Translations under genes and position numbers: made by a program
Notes under the pieces: generated by a model
What the model was told of the DNA's origin: nothing
Seen by the model: the letters and a program-made list of their open reading frames with translations, nothing else
Databases searched by the model: none
Part shown: positions 50,720 through 59,741 of the stretch, in pieces
Numbering within the stretch: position 1 is the first letter of the stretch
Layout: every line of letters begins with the position of its first letter
NCBI GenBank assembly: GCA_963763115.1
Contig: CAVXNM010000027.1
Coordinates: 62,001 to 126,000 of the forward strand
Source of the DNA: CAVQCA01 sp963763115
GTDB taxonomy: Bacteria; Pseudomonadota; Gammaproteobacteria; UBA9214
Direction of reading: 5' to 3'
DNA length: 64,000 nucleotides

Positions 50720-52369
50720 ATGGTTGCGGGTTTAAACAGACCAGAGGAAATCGATCCCTGCGGCATTCGCAAAATGCTGCGCCTGATCAATTCTCTGTGT
50801 GACTCACCGGCGGGTAGTGTTATCTATCGCCAGCTCGAGTGCATGCTCGATGAAGTCGCCGCCAGTCATCTCAAGACGGAAATCGCCTATGCCGGTTTCG
50901 TCAATTCACTGCTGGAAGCGTTCATCTCGCACCTCACGCCGGGTTCCTCGCGTTATGTCCAGGTAAAACTGCTGCAGGCGCGGTTGCAACCGCCGTTAAC
51001 CGCCACCGAGTTGAACACGCTCAGTGAGTTCGTTGCCCAGTGTGCTGATGACATTAGGAATGCGCGCGACGCCGGTTCCTCGACTTTGTACACGGCTATC
51101 AACCCGCTGCTGCGCGCCTTCGGTATCGAAGAACTGGTATCGGCGGAGACTCCTGTGCCCGTGAGTAGGTGCGGCACCGCTGCAGCGTCGGAGCCCGTTC
51201 CTCGGACGCCGGTCGTCAAACCGGCAGCGCCGCCGGTAACGTTGACGGACGAGGAGGCGGACCTCTCACCCGAGGAGGAGGACGAAGCCGAGACGGACCT
51301 CTCGCCCGGGGAGGAAGATGAAGCCGTGACGGAACTCTCTCCCGGGGAGGAGGATGAAGCCGTGACGGAGCTCTCTCCCGGGGAGGAGGATGAAGCCGGG
51401 ACGTACCTCTTGCCCGAGGAGGCAGAGGAGGAAGCCGGTGCCGATGAGCTGTATGAAGCGGGTGATGATGCCGTTGCACCCAGGCTGCCCGGCATGGGCG
51501 AAGAGGAATATAACTGCGAACTCGACGCCCGGCGTGAGGATATCCGGCAACTGCAATCCAGTCTGGGACAGCAGGTCATGGAGACGATTTCCCAGAATGA
51601 GGAATTTGGCGTAATTCTCGAGGTGATTCTGGCCGAGTTGCGCCAGGCCGAAGAGGTCTCCGGTATCGAGAATGCGCGCTGGACGCTGATCCGCGAGGTC
51701 GAGAAGCTCATGAAGGGGCACAATGAGCTTGCCGACAAGCTCGACAGTACCCACCACTATCTGCAACTGGTCGAATCGGACAGCCGCGAGTTGACCGATG
51801 AATTGAGCCGGGTGCGGATGCTCAGTCTGACCGATGAGTTGACTGGTCTCGCGAATCGCCGCGCTTTCATGCGGCGACTTGAGGATGAGGTGGCGCGGGT
51901 GCAGCGTTACGGGTTCCCCCTGTCTTTCGCGCTCATGGACCTCGACCATTTCAAGGGCGTCAACGACGAGTACGGTCATGCCGCCGGCGACGAGGTTCTG
52001 CGTGTCTATTCCAAGAATATCCTCTCGGTATTCCGCCACCACGACATGGTGGCCCGCTATGGCGGCGAGGAATTCGCCGTCCTGCTGCCGAATACCGATG
52101 CCGACGGCGCCATACGCGCGCTGAACAAGGTCAGGCGCCGCGCCGCGGAAACACGCTGGCAAAACAACGGCACCATTTCGCAGGTGCCGTCGTTTTCCGC
52201 CGGCGTATCACTGTTCAAGCCCGGCGAATCGGCCAGCGCGTTCATCGAACGCGCCGACAAGGCCCTCTACCGCGCCAAGCGCCTGGGGCGCGACCGTATC
52301 GAGCTGGATGTAACCTACGAAACCGAGGAAAGTCACCGCTCCCCGCGCCGGCGCAGCACCGATCTCTGA
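50720..52369 (+). CDS. Diguanylate cyclase (GGDEF) with acidic tandem-repeat linker
   Basis: A 549-residue protein that would make c-di-GMP. The N-terminal region (1-130) is helical (KMLRLINSLCDSPAG) and not recognised. Residues about 180-240 are an acidic linker of five 12-residue repeats (TELSPGEEDEAV type). A coiled coil (about 265-370) precedes the GGDEF domain (about 375-540). The catalytic motif GGEEF is at 448-452 and the inhibitory site RHHD at 439-442, exactly five residues before it, so product inhibition is likely. No transmembrane segment is seen, so it is cytoplasmic. AGGAG lies six bases ahead of the ATG. Confidence 0.93.
   Translation: MVAGLNRPEEIDPCGIRKMLRLINSLCDSPAGSVIYRQLECMLDEVAASHLKTEIAYAGFVNSLLEAFISHLTPGSSRYVQVKLLQARLQPPLTATELNTLSEFVAQCADDIRNARDAGSSTLYTAINPLLRAFGIEELVSAETPVPVSRCGTAAASEPVPRTPVVKPAAPPVTLTDEEADLSPEEEDEAETDLSPGEEDEAVTELSPGEEDEAVTELSPGEEDEAGTYLLPEEAEEEAGADELYEAGDDAVAPRLPGMGEEEYNCELDARREDIRQLQSSLGQQVMETISQNEEFGVILEVILAELRQAEEVSGIENARWTLIREVEKLMKGHNELADKLDSTHHYLQLVESDSRELTDELSRVRMLSLTDELTGLANRRAFMRRLEDEVARVQRYGFPLSFALMDLDHFKGVNDEYGHAAGDEVLRVYSKNILSVFRHHDMVARYGGEEFAVLLPNTDADGAIRALNKVRRRAAETRWQNNGTISQVPSFSAGVSLFKPGESASAFIERADKALYRAKRLGRDRIELDVTYETEESHRSPRRRSTDL
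51257..51439 (+). repeat. 36-bp coding minisatellite (about 5 copies)
   Basis: Units start at 51257, 51293, 51329, 51365 and 51401. Each encodes a variant of T-E-L-S-P-G-E-E-D-E-A-V. Copies 3 and 4 are almost identical at DNA level, and copy 5 is diverged (TYLLPEEAEEEAG). The unit is a multiple of three, so copy changes alter linker length without breaking the frame. Confidence 0.92.
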
Positions 52370-52444
52370 CGATACGGGTTCCGGCGGCATGCCCAGCCTG
52401 TATAATCGGCTCCCATCTTTCATACAGCGCGGGACGGCGGTATC

Positions 52445-52810
52445 ATGGCAACGGTCGATCTAACCCTCGAGTCGTTCGAAGGGACAATCAATGGAAACGA
52501 TATCGTGCTGGTGGATTTCTGGGCGCCATGGTGCGGACCCTGTCGCCAGTTTGCACCCGTGTACGATTCCATGTCGGAGCGCTACCCCGATGTGGTATTC
52601 GCAAAGATTAACACCGAAGAACAGCGTGAGCTCTCCCACCATTTCCAGATTCGTTCCATTCCCACGCTGATGGTTTTCCGGGAACAGATTATCGTGTTTT
52701 CCCAGCCGGGAGCCCTGCCGCCGGCGGCGCTCGCCGACATCCTGGAGAAGGTGCGCGACCTCGATATGAACCAGGTTCGCAACGATATTAGGGAAGCAGG
52801 GAAGGGCTGA
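52445..52810 (+). CDS. Thioredoxin-family protein
   Basis: A 121-residue cytoplasmic thioredoxin. The active site is VDFWAPWCGPCRQFAPV, the cis-Pro stretch RSIPTLMVFREQIIVFSQPG. It is longer than TrxA by a C-terminal extension (VRDLDMNQVRNDIREAGKG), as in thioredoxin 2-like proteins without the zinc domain. It precedes the SIMPL gene by 6 bp, suggesting co-transcription. Confidence 0.92.
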   Translation: MATVDLTLESFEGTINGNDIVLVDFWAPWCGPCRQFAPVYDSMSERYPDVVFAKINTEEQRELSHHFQIRSIPTLMVFREQIIVFSQPGALPPAALADILEKVRDLDMNQVRNDIREAGKG

Positions 52811-52816
52811 AAGGTC

Positions 52817-53551
52817 ATGACCGGGACATCACGATTCGGCGTGGTGGCTCCATTGCGCCATTACCTGCAAGTCAGGGTGACCGCCCTGTTGCTGGCCAGC
52901 TTCATGGGCGCGGTTCATGCGGACACCGACAGCCATTACAACCGGGTCCAGTTACAGGCGCAGCAGCTCGAGTCGGTCAGCAATGACACGATGCATGTCA
53001 CCCTGAATACCTCCGGCGAAGCGCGCGACCCCGCCGGCCTGGCGGCCCGGATCAATGAAGACATGGAGTGGGCCCTTGGGATTGCCAAACGCCAGGCGGG
53101 TGTTACGGCCGGGACCGGCGGCTACCAGACCTACCCGGTATACAAGGACAATGTCCTCAAGGGATGGCGTGGTGAGCAGAGCCTGGAACTGGAGGGCAGG
53201 GACAGCCGCGTCATGAGCCGTCTGGTGGGCGAATTGCAGGAAAAGCTGCAGGTGAAATCCATGTCGTTTTCCGTGTCGGACGAAAAACGCGCCGAGGTTG
53301 AGAACCGCCTGATCAGCCGGGCGCTGGATGCCTTCAAGGCGCGGGCGGCTATCGTTGTCGGCAATCTGCACGCGACCGGTTACCGCATCGTGGATATCAC
53401 GATCAGCACCTCTTCCCAACGACCGCCGGCACCCTATCCGGTCGCCAGGATGGCCGCAACGATGCAGGCCGAATCCCGTGTCGCCGTGGAAGCCGGCGAG
53501 AGCAATGTCAGTGTCATGGTCAGCGGCACCGTCGAGCTGTCGCTTCCCTGA
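52817..53551 (+). CDS. SIMPL-domain (DUF541) periplasmic protein
   Basis: A 244-residue exported protein with a signal peptide (LQVRVTALLLASFMGAVHADT) and the SIMPL/DUF541 fold: VSNDTMHVTLNTSGEARDPA, then AALAKRQAG-like helix, and VGNLHATGYRIVDITISTSS. The C-terminal VMVSGTVELSLP is typical of the family (E. coli YggE/YlpE relatives, linked to oxidative stress). The exact role is unknown. It converges with the acyltransferase gene, 3 bp apart. Confidence 0.85.
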   Translation: MTGTSRFGVVAPLRHYLQVRVTALLLASFMGAVHADTDSHYNRVQLQAQQLESVSNDTMHVTLNTSGEARDPAGLAARINEDMEWALGIAKRQAGVTAGTGGYQTYPVYKDNVLKGWRGEQSLELEGRDSRVMSRLVGELQEKLQVKSMSFSVSDEKRAEVENRLISRALDAFKARAAIVVGNLHATGYRIVDITISTSSQRPPAPYPVARMAATMQAESRVAVEAGESNVSVMVSGTVELSLP

Positions 53552-53554
53552 ACC

Positions 53555-54730
53555 CTACCGGTCATCAGTTACTTCTCCACTGGTGCAGGTACTCTCCACC
53601 AGATCCGGTTCCCCGCACCAGGCACTGATTTCCCGCCTCGCAGCATCACGCACTCCCAAAGCATCCTGCCAGCTCTCACCAGACGGTGGGATGGGTGGAC
53701 GGATGATGACTTCGATTCGCGTGCGTCTGGGCAACCAGCTCTCGCTGCCCAGGGCGTTGCGCGCTCCGCGAATCGCAACCGGCACCACGGCCGCGCCGCT
53801 GTGCGCCGCCGCCACGAACGCGCCCATGCGGAAGGGCTGCAAGCCCGCGAAACTGATGAAGGTTCCTTCCGGGAAGAACACCAGTGAGTGACCGTTTTTT
53901 GCCTGTCTTGCCATGCGTCGCACCGACATGGCCCCGCGATGGGCATTGAAACGGTCAACGAATTCGACACCGAAGCGTTGCAGGATGAGGCGAACGGGCA
54001 AGATCCGAGACAGTTCACCCTTGACGATGAAGCGGATCGGGATCTCCAGCGCGGCGATGAGCGTGAAGGCATCCAGGTAACTGGTGTGATTGGCCACCAC
54101 GATCATGGGCTTTGTGGTGTTCAGATGTTCCTGTCCGCTAACTGTAAACGGTGTGAACGTGCACTTGAACAGCAATCTGGCACAGATGCGCGCGATGCGC
54201 GTGCGCCAGCGTCGCACCGGTGTGAATACCATCAGCAACCAGACGGGCACGCTCAGGACGAGCACGACCAGCCAGGCGTAGATGCCATAAAGCCAGTCAC
54301 TCAGGGTGCTTCGCAATCGTCTGCGGGCCGCGGTTTCAGGGTCGGGGTCTCCGTATCCACCCATCAGCAGCGTGCCGGCATTGCTCTGCAAGGGGGTCGT
54401 CGCCGCTTCCGCCCGGGCCGCGCCAACCAATTGTCCGCCGCTGTCCTGTGTGACGATTGCCTGCATCAGTTCATGGGGAGTGAAGGCGCAGACGGCGACT
54501 TTTTCATCCAGGCGGATGCTGAACACCCGTTCGATACGGTTGCGCAACTCCATGCGTGCAAGACTGTCCAGGCCAAGTTCACGATCCAGCAGGGTATGCG
54601 GTGTGAAGTGGATATGTTTCCACTTCGGATGAACCTCGCCCACCATGGAGCGGATAACGTCAATCAGTGCATTGATGTCCGGCAAGTGGCCAGGGTTAGA
54701 AGCGGGGAATATGTCGCGCTGTTCCTTCAT
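53555..54730 (-). CDS. Acyl-carrier domain fused to 1-acylglycerol-3-phosphate acyltransferase
   Basis: A 391-residue fusion. Residues 15-95 form an acyl carrier domain with the phosphopantetheine Ser in ELGLDSLARMEL (S56). After a linker (about 100-140) two hydrophobic segments (WLYGIYAWLVVLVLSVPVWL) anchor a PlsC-type acyltransferase with NHTSYLD (H215, D220), FVDRFNAHRG and FPEGT (286-290). Such proteins usually also carry an AMP-ligase (Aas-like) domain, which is missing here. A protein that holds an acyl group on its own ACP and passes it to a lysophospholipid is the obvious inference. Start 54730 is preferred; the frame is open 23 codons further. Confidence 0.85.
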   Translation of the reverse strand: MKEQRDIFPASNPGHLPDINALIDVIRSMVGEVHPKWKHIHFTPHTLLDRELGLDSLARMELRNRIERVFSIRLDEKVAVCAFTPHELMQAIVTQDSGGQLVGAARAEAATTPLQSNAGTLLMGGYGDPDPETAARRRLRSTLSDWLYGIYAWLVVLVLSVPVWLLMVFTPVRRWRTRIARICARLLFKCTFTPFTVSGQEHLNTTKPMIVVANHTSYLDAFTLIAALEIPIRFIVKGELSRILPVRLILQRFGVEFVDRFNAHRGAMSVRRMARQAKNGHSLVFFPEGTFISFAGLQPFRMGAFVAAAHSGAAVVPVAIRGARNALGSESWLPRRTRIEVIIRPPIPPSGESWQDALGVRDAARREISAWCGEPDLVESTCTSGEVTDDR

Positions 54731-54830
54731 GGTATCAACGCAGTATACCCGGTCATATGCCGCCGCGACATGGCCACCGGCCTGTATGAATGACCTCAAT
54801 CCCCTGCGTTTATGCTAAGGTAAATGCACC

Positions 54831-56210
54831 ATGAACTATATCGCCGGTTTCCGCAATTCCCGCTACGGAAAGCTGCTGTTACTGCTGCTGTGCCTGGCCC
54901 CGTTCTGGGCGCCGGCGGCGGGAGTACACAGCGTCGTGGTGCTCGACGTGAAGGGCGCCATCGGACCGGCAACCAGTGACTACATTCATCGTGGCATCGA
55001 GCAGGCCGTCTCACGAAACGCGGTGCTGGTTATCCTGCGCATGGATACACCGGGTGGTCTCGACAGCGCCATGCGCGAGATCATTCAGGATATCCTCGTC
55101 TCGTCCGTTCCGGTGGTTAGCTATGTTTCTCCGAGCGGCGCCCGAGCGGCCAGTGCGGGAACCTATATCCTCTATGCCAGCCAGGTGGCGGCGATGGCGC
55201 CCGGTACGAATCTCGGCGCGGCCACGCCGGTGGAAATCGGCGGCATAGGACCGGATCTTCCGGGTGACAAGGGCAAGGATGACGAGGGATCCGGCAAGGG
55301 CGGCGGTGGCGACAATCAGGATGCCATGAAACGCAAACAGGTCAATGATGCCGCCGCCTATATTCGCAGCCTGGCCAAGCTGCGTGGCCGCAACGCCGAC
55401 TGGGCCGAACTCGCCGTGCGCGAGGCCGCCAGCCTGCCCGCCGACGAGGCGCTCGAGAAGGGAGTTATCGACTTGGTGGCTACCGACATGGATGATCTGC
55501 TGCAGCAGTTGCAGGGACGCACCGTCACCGTGCTGGGGACATCCCGGGTGCTGGACACGGCCGGCGTGCAGATCGAAACCATAGCGCCGGACTGGCGCAG
55601 CCGGCTGCTCGCCGTGATCACGGATCCGAATGTGGCCTATGTGCTGATGCTGATCGGCATCTACGGTCTGTTTTTCGAATTCGCCAACCCGGGCTATATC
55701 CTGCCGGGGGTGGCCGGCGCCATCAGTCTGGTCCTCGCGCTCTATGCCTTCCAGATCCTGCCTGTGAACTATGCCGGTCTCGCCCTGTTGTCGCTGGGTC
55801 TCATGTTCATGCTGGCAGAGGCGTTCGTTCCCAGCTTCGGAGCCCTGGGTATCGGCGGCGTCATCGGGTTCGTGATCGGTTCGATCATTCTGTTCGATCA
55901 GGGGGAAGCGGGCTATGCCGTATCACTGCCGCTGATTCTGGCGCTTGCACTGTTAAGTGCCAGTTTCTTTCTGTTTGTCGTCGGGGCCGCTATCAAGGCC
56001 CGCAGGCGGCCGGTGGTGAGCGGCCGGGAGGAACTGCTGCAGGCACGCGGCGAGGTGCTGGACGACTTTGACGGCAGTGGGCGGATTCGCGTCCACGGAG
56101 AGGTCTGGCAGGCGGTGACGAAGGTGCCGCTCAGGCGCGGCGAAAAGGTACGGGTGCGCTCCGTCGAGGGTCTTGTGCTGAGCGTCGAACCGGAAACTGA
56201 GGAGAAATGA
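54831..56210 (+). CDS. NfeD-type membrane-bound serine protease
   Basis: A 459-residue protein. A signal peptide (LLLLLLCLAPFWAPAAG) leads a ClpP-like protease domain (about 35-230) with VLVILRMDTPGGLDSAMREI and the catalytic Ser in SPSGARAASAGTYI. The catalytic Lys lies in the following helix (MKRKQVNDAAAYIRSLAKLR). Four hydrophobic segments (about 265-390; VLMLIGIYGLFFEFANPGYI first) precede a C-terminal OB-fold NfeD domain (GRIRVHGEVWQAVTKVPL). Such proteases usually cleave and work with the stomatin encoded next door, two bases downstream. Confidence 0.93.
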   Translation: MNYIAGFRNSRYGKLLLLLLCLAPFWAPAAGVHSVVVLDVKGAIGPATSDYIHRGIEQAVSRNAVLVILRMDTPGGLDSAMREIIQDILVSSVPVVSYVSPSGARAASAGTYILYASQVAAMAPGTNLGAATPVEIGGIGPDLPGDKGKDDEGSGKGGGGDNQDAMKRKQVNDAAAYIRSLAKLRGRNADWAELAVREAASLPADEALEKGVIDLVATDMDDLLQQLQGRTVTVLGTSRVLDTAGVQIETIAPDWRSRLLAVITDPNVAYVLMLIGIYGLFFEFANPGYILPGVAGAISLVLALYAFQILPVNYAGLALLSLGLMFMLAEAFVPSFGALGIGGVIGFVIGSIILFDQGEAGYAVSLPLILALALLSASFFLFVVGAAIKARRRPVVSGREELLQARGEVLDDFDGSGRIRVHGEVWQAVTKVPLRRGEKVRVRSVEGLVLSVEPETEEK

Positions 56211-56211
56211 G

Positions 56212-56971
56212 ATGGCAATACCAGGCGTATTTGTCGGACTGATTATCTTTATCGCGTTAATGCTCTACACCTTTCGTATTCTCCGGGAATACGAACGCGG
56301 TGTCGTCTTCATGCTGGGACGGTTCTGGAAGGTCAAGGGTCCCGGTCTGATCATCATTATTCCGATTGTCCAGCAGATGGTGAGGGTCGATCTGCGCACG
56401 GTTGTCATGGATGTGCCCAGCCAGGACGTCATCTCGCGCGACAACGTCTCGGTCAAGGTCAATGCCGTACTCTATTTCCGCGTCATCGATCCCCGAGCGC
56501 GCCATCATCCAGGTCGAGGATTTCCTGGCCGCAACCAGTCAGCTCGCACAGACCACGCTGCGCTCCGTGCTCGGGCAGCACGATCTGGATGACATGCTGG
56601 CCGAGCGCGACAAGCTCAACGCCGATATCCAGTCGTTGCTGGACCAGCGGACCGACGCGTGGGGCATCAAGGTGGCGAATGTCGAGATCAAGCATGTCGA
56701 TATCGACGAAACCATGGTGCGCGCCATTGCCCGCCAGGCGGAGGCCGAGCGCGAACGGCGCGCCAAGATCATTCATGCCGAGGGTGAAATGCAGGCCTCC
56801 GAGAAACTCGTCGAGGCGGCGCGCATTCTCAACCAGCAGCCCCAGTCGCTGCAATTGCGCTACCTGCAGACACTGACGGAAATCGCAGGTGACAAAAACT
56901 CGACCATCGTGTTTCCCCTACCGCTGGACAGCATTGGCCGCCTGTTCGATCGCCCCCGTAGCGAAGGCTGA
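56212..56971 (+). pseudogene. Stomatin/SPFH protein, interrupted by a +1 frameshift
   Basis: The 5' part encodes MAIPGVFVGLIIFIALMLYT, then EYERGVVFMLGRFWKVKGPG and NVSVKVNAVLYFRVIDP, a normal slipin start. The remainder continues only one base further in frame: ERAIIQVEDFLAATSQLAQT, then ANVEIKHVDIDETMVRAIAR and QAEAERERRAKIIHAEGEMQ. The switch falls at CCCC (56491-56494), where CCC is expected. Removing one C restores an uninterrupted 252-residue stomatin. The cause could be a sequencing error, a true mutation, or frameshifting at CCC-C; the intact sequence on both sides argues for a recent or artificial event. Confidence 0.88.
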
Positions 56972-56976
56972 ACGGC

Positions 56977-57915
56977 TTGGCGGCCGGACAGCAGGATGCC
57001 GCCCCAACCGCGGCCAGCCATGATGACGCGGCGCGCCAGGCCATCGAACAGTTCCTCGACGCGCAATGGATGGAACGCGGGCTGAGCGAGAACACCCTGG
57101 CGGCCTATCGCAATGACCTCAACGGGCTTGCCGCCTGGCTGTTAGGACGCGGTGGCGGCCTAGTCGCGGCCCGCCGGGAGCATCTGCTAGATTACCTCTC
57201 GGAACGGGTGATCAACGGTGCCAGGCCGAGAACCACGGCGCGGCTGCTGTCCTCCCTGCGCCGTTTCTATCGTTATCTTGTCCGGGAGGGCCGGCTCACC
57301 GGCGATCCCACGGTGCGCATCGACACACCGCGCATCGGCCGACCCCTGCCGGATTCCCTGAGCGAGGAGGAGGTCGAAACACTGCTCGACGCGCCTGCTG
57401 TCGGCGAGACGCTGGGCCTGCGCGATCGTGCCATGCTGGAACTCCTGTATGCCTGCGGCCTGCGTGTCTCGGAACTGATCACTCTGACCATGGAGCAGGT
57501 CGATCTCACCCAGGGGGTGGTGCGCCTGATGGGCAAGGGCAGCAAGGAACGTCTGGTGCCGCTGGGTGAAGAGGCGGCGGAGTGGCTGCAGCGCTATAGC
57601 GCTCAAAGCCGCCCGGAACTGGCCGCCGGGGCAAGCGCCAGAGCGCTGTTCATTACCCGCCGCGGCAAGGCCATGACCCGCCAGGCCTTCTGGTACCGGC
57701 TGCGCCACTATGCTGTAAAATCAGGGATTAACAAGAATTTGTCACCCCATACCCTGCGTCATGCCTTCGCCACGCACCTGCTCAATCACGGTGCGGACCT
57801 GCGTGTGGTGCAGATGCTGCTCGGTCATAGTGACCTGTCGACCACGCAGATATATACTCATGTGGCACGCGAGCGTTTGAAGGAACTGCATGCCCGGCAT
57901 CATCCGCGGGGTTGA
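56977..57915 (+). CDS. xerD: Site-specific tyrosine recombinase XerD
   Basis: A 312-residue recombinase that resolves chromosome dimers at dif with XerC and FtsK. The N-terminal SAM-like domain (IEQFLDAQWMERGLSENTLA) is followed by the catalytic domain with Arg in LYACGLRVSELITLTMEQVD, then HTLRHAFATHLLNHG and GHSDLSTTQIYTHV (Tyr nucleophile). Similarity to E. coli XerD is clear throughout, including GKGSKERLVPLGEEA. The start codon is TTG at 56977. The neighbour dsbC also follows xerD in E. coli. Confidence 0.97.
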   Translation: MAAGQQDAAPTAASHDDAARQAIEQFLDAQWMERGLSENTLAAYRNDLNGLAAWLLGRGGGLVAARREHLLDYLSERVINGARPRTTARLLSSLRRFYRYLVREGRLTGDPTVRIDTPRIGRPLPDSLSEEEVETLLDAPAVGETLGLRDRAMLELLYACGLRVSELITLTMEQVDLTQGVVRLMGKGSKERLVPLGEEAAEWLQRYSAQSRPELAAGASARALFITRRGKAMTRQAFWYRLRHYAVKSGINKNLSPHTLRHAFATHLLNHGADLRVVQMLLGHSDLSTTQIYTHVARERLKELHARHHPRG

Positions 57916-58024
57916 GCTGATCCTTTCCCCTGCCAGTGCAACGCGTGCCGAAGCACGACATGAAACTTCTCCCCGCGATCGGGTGTCGAAACACGATCGG
58001 ATCTGACGGAAATACAGGATTCCT

Positions 58025-58753
58025 ATGATGAATATACGATGGGTCAAGGCATGCCTGATGGCATTGCTGTTTGCGGTTATGAACACGGCGCTCGCCGGTC
58101 CCGGCAGTCATGAGGCGATCGAGGCCTCGCTCAGGAAAGTGCTGCCGGACATGAAAACAGACCAGATCCGGCCATCCCCGATCGAGGGGGTTTCCGAAGT
58201 GCAGGTCGGGCCACGCCTGTTTTACGTGACCAACGATGGCAGGTATCTGCTGCAGGGCAGCCTGATTGATCTGCATACCCGCCAGGATATCAGCGAGGAG
58301 CGCCGCAAGACCTTTCGCCTGGAAGCGGTCAACGACGTCGGCGAACAGAACATGATCATCTTTCCGGCAAAGGATCCGCGCCACACCATTACCGTGTTTA
58401 CCGATGTGGACTGCACCTATTGCCGCAAGCTGCACAGGGAAATCAACCGCTACAACGACCTCGGTATTACGGTGCGTTACCTTCTCTACCCGCGTTCCGG
58501 TGCGAATACACCGTCTTACTACAAGGCGGTCACGGTCTGGTGCAGCGGGAATCGCCAGGATGCCCTGACCCGCGCCAAGGCGGGGGAAGATCTCAAGCGG
58601 CTTGATTGTCCCAACCCTGTTATGGATATGATGGATCTGGGCCAGGCAGTGGGACTGCAGGGTACGCCCGCAATCATTCTGGATGACGGCGAGATGGTGC
58701 CCGGCTATGTCCCGCCCGAAAAACTGGCCCAGGCGCTGGATGCGGCGAAGTAG
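58025..58753 (+). CDS. dsbC: Thiol:disulfide interchange protein DsbC
   Basis: A 242-residue periplasmic disulfide isomerase. A signal peptide (ACLMALLFAVMNTALA) is followed by the dimerisation domain (LRKVLPDMKTDQIRPSPIEG) and the catalytic domain with CTYC in FTDVDCTYCRKLHREINRYN and the cis-Pro loop VGLQGTPAIILDDGEMVPGY. The second pair, C around VWCSGNRQDALT and RLDCPNPV, is also conserved. It follows xerD as in E. coli. Confidence 0.97.
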   Translation: MMNIRWVKACLMALLFAVMNTALAGPGSHEAIEASLRKVLPDMKTDQIRPSPIEGVSEVQVGPRLFYVTNDGRYLLQGSLIDLHTRQDISEERRKTFRLEAVNDVGEQNMIIFPAKDPRHTITVFTDVDCTYCRKLHREINRYNDLGITVRYLLYPRSGANTPSYYKAVTVWCSGNRQDALTRAKAGEDLKRLDCPNPVMDMMDLGQAVGLQGTPAIILDDGEMVPGYVPPEKLAQALDAAK

Positions 58754-58813
58754 TCAGACCTTGAGGAACAGATTACCCGGACAGCATACTTGACGGCGCG
58801 GTTGCCCGCGATT

Positions 58814-59692
58814 TCAGAGCATGGCCGATGACAGCTTGCGGCGGTAGGTCGTAACCAGCTCGTCTTCCTCACCCAGCAGTTCGAACACGGCCAGCAGCCC
58901 TTTGCGAGCGGCGTCATCATTGAATGAGCGGTCGTTCCTGATGATATACAGCAGTTCGTCCATGGCTTCCTGCAGCCTGTCGGCAAGTACGTAGCGCGCT
59001 GCCAGTCGATAGCGGGTCTGGCTGTCACCGGGCTGGTTACCGCGCTGTTGTTCGAGTTCCGCGATCGGCGCGGCATGCTCCGCGATCCGGGCGAAGTCCA
59101 CCAGGGCGCGCAGTCTGCGGGCATCCGCTTCTTCCTGAACCGCCCAGGGAAGGGCTTCCAGCAAAGACTCCGCCTCGCCGAGGCGACCCGCATCGAGGTA
59201 TAGCCCGATCAGTGAAAACTGCACACGGTTGTTCTCGGGATCGGCTTCCTGCGCGGTGCGCAGCATGGCCAGCGCCTCCTCCGTGCGGCCCTGCCGATGG
59301 GCATCGAGCGCCGCGAGGCGAAGCTTGTCCGAATCGCGTTCGATGTAGGGATCGAGCAGGGCGCGCAGCGTCGCCTCGGTCTGGGCGCCGAGGATCTCCT
59401 CGACCACCTCGCCGTCCCTGTACAGGCGCATGGTGGGCAGGCTGCGGATTCCGTGCTCCTGCGCAAGACGGCGTTCCGTGTCGGTGTTCACCTTGGCGAG
59501 CAGGAATTTCCCGGCGTATTCACCGATGAGTTTGACCAGCACCGGCATCTGCATGTGACAGGGCCCGCACCAGTCGGCCCAGAAATCGACCAGTACCGGC
59601 ACGGTGTGCGACGCCTCGATGACCTGGTTCTGGAAGGTATCCTGGGTGACGGTGTGGATGTAGGGGGAATCGGTCATGACTGTCTGTTGCAT
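58814..59692 (-). CDS. Thioredoxin-TPR holdase/co-chaperone (CnoX/YbbN-like)
   Basis: A 292-residue protein with a thioredoxin domain (about 15-120) and a TPR part (about 130-290). The active site is VLVDFWADWCGPCHMQMPV, so unlike E. coli YbbN (SxxC) it keeps both cysteines. The TPR region reads ALDAHRQGRTEEALAMLRTA, LIGLYLDAGRLGEAESLLEA and RLAARYVLADRLQEAMDELL. CnoX proteins protect clients from oxidation and hand them to GroEL. The start may be 59692 or 59677. It faces dsbC tail to tail. Confidence 0.87.
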   Translation of the reverse strand: MQQTVMTDSPYIHTVTQDTFQNQVIEASHTVPVLVDFWADWCGPCHMQMPVLVKLIGEYAGKFLLAKVNTDTERRLAQEHGIRSLPTMRLYRDGEVVEEILGAQTEATLRALLDPYIERDSDKLRLAALDAHRQGRTEEALAMLRTAQEADPENNRVQFSLIGLYLDAGRLGEAESLLEALPWAVQEEADARRLRALVDFARIAEHAAPIAELEQQRGNQPGDSQTRYRLAARYVLADRLQEAMDELLYIIRNDRSFNDDAARKGLLAVFELLGEEDELVTTYRRKLSSAML

Positions 59693-59741
59693 GTTGGTTG
59701 CGGATAACGGCGGATGGCCTGCGATCGAAAACCCGGCTTAC

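Noticed and set aside
56402..56971. The 3' part of the stomatin as a separate gene from 56402.
   Set aside because: Its first 30 codons are out-of-frame reading of the upstream half. The slipin homology starts only after the CCCC run, so it is a frameshift and not a second gene.
56977..57915. The tyrosine recombinase as an integrase of a mobile element.
   Set aside because: It is XerD by sequence and by its dsbC neighbour. No att repeats or phage genes are near.
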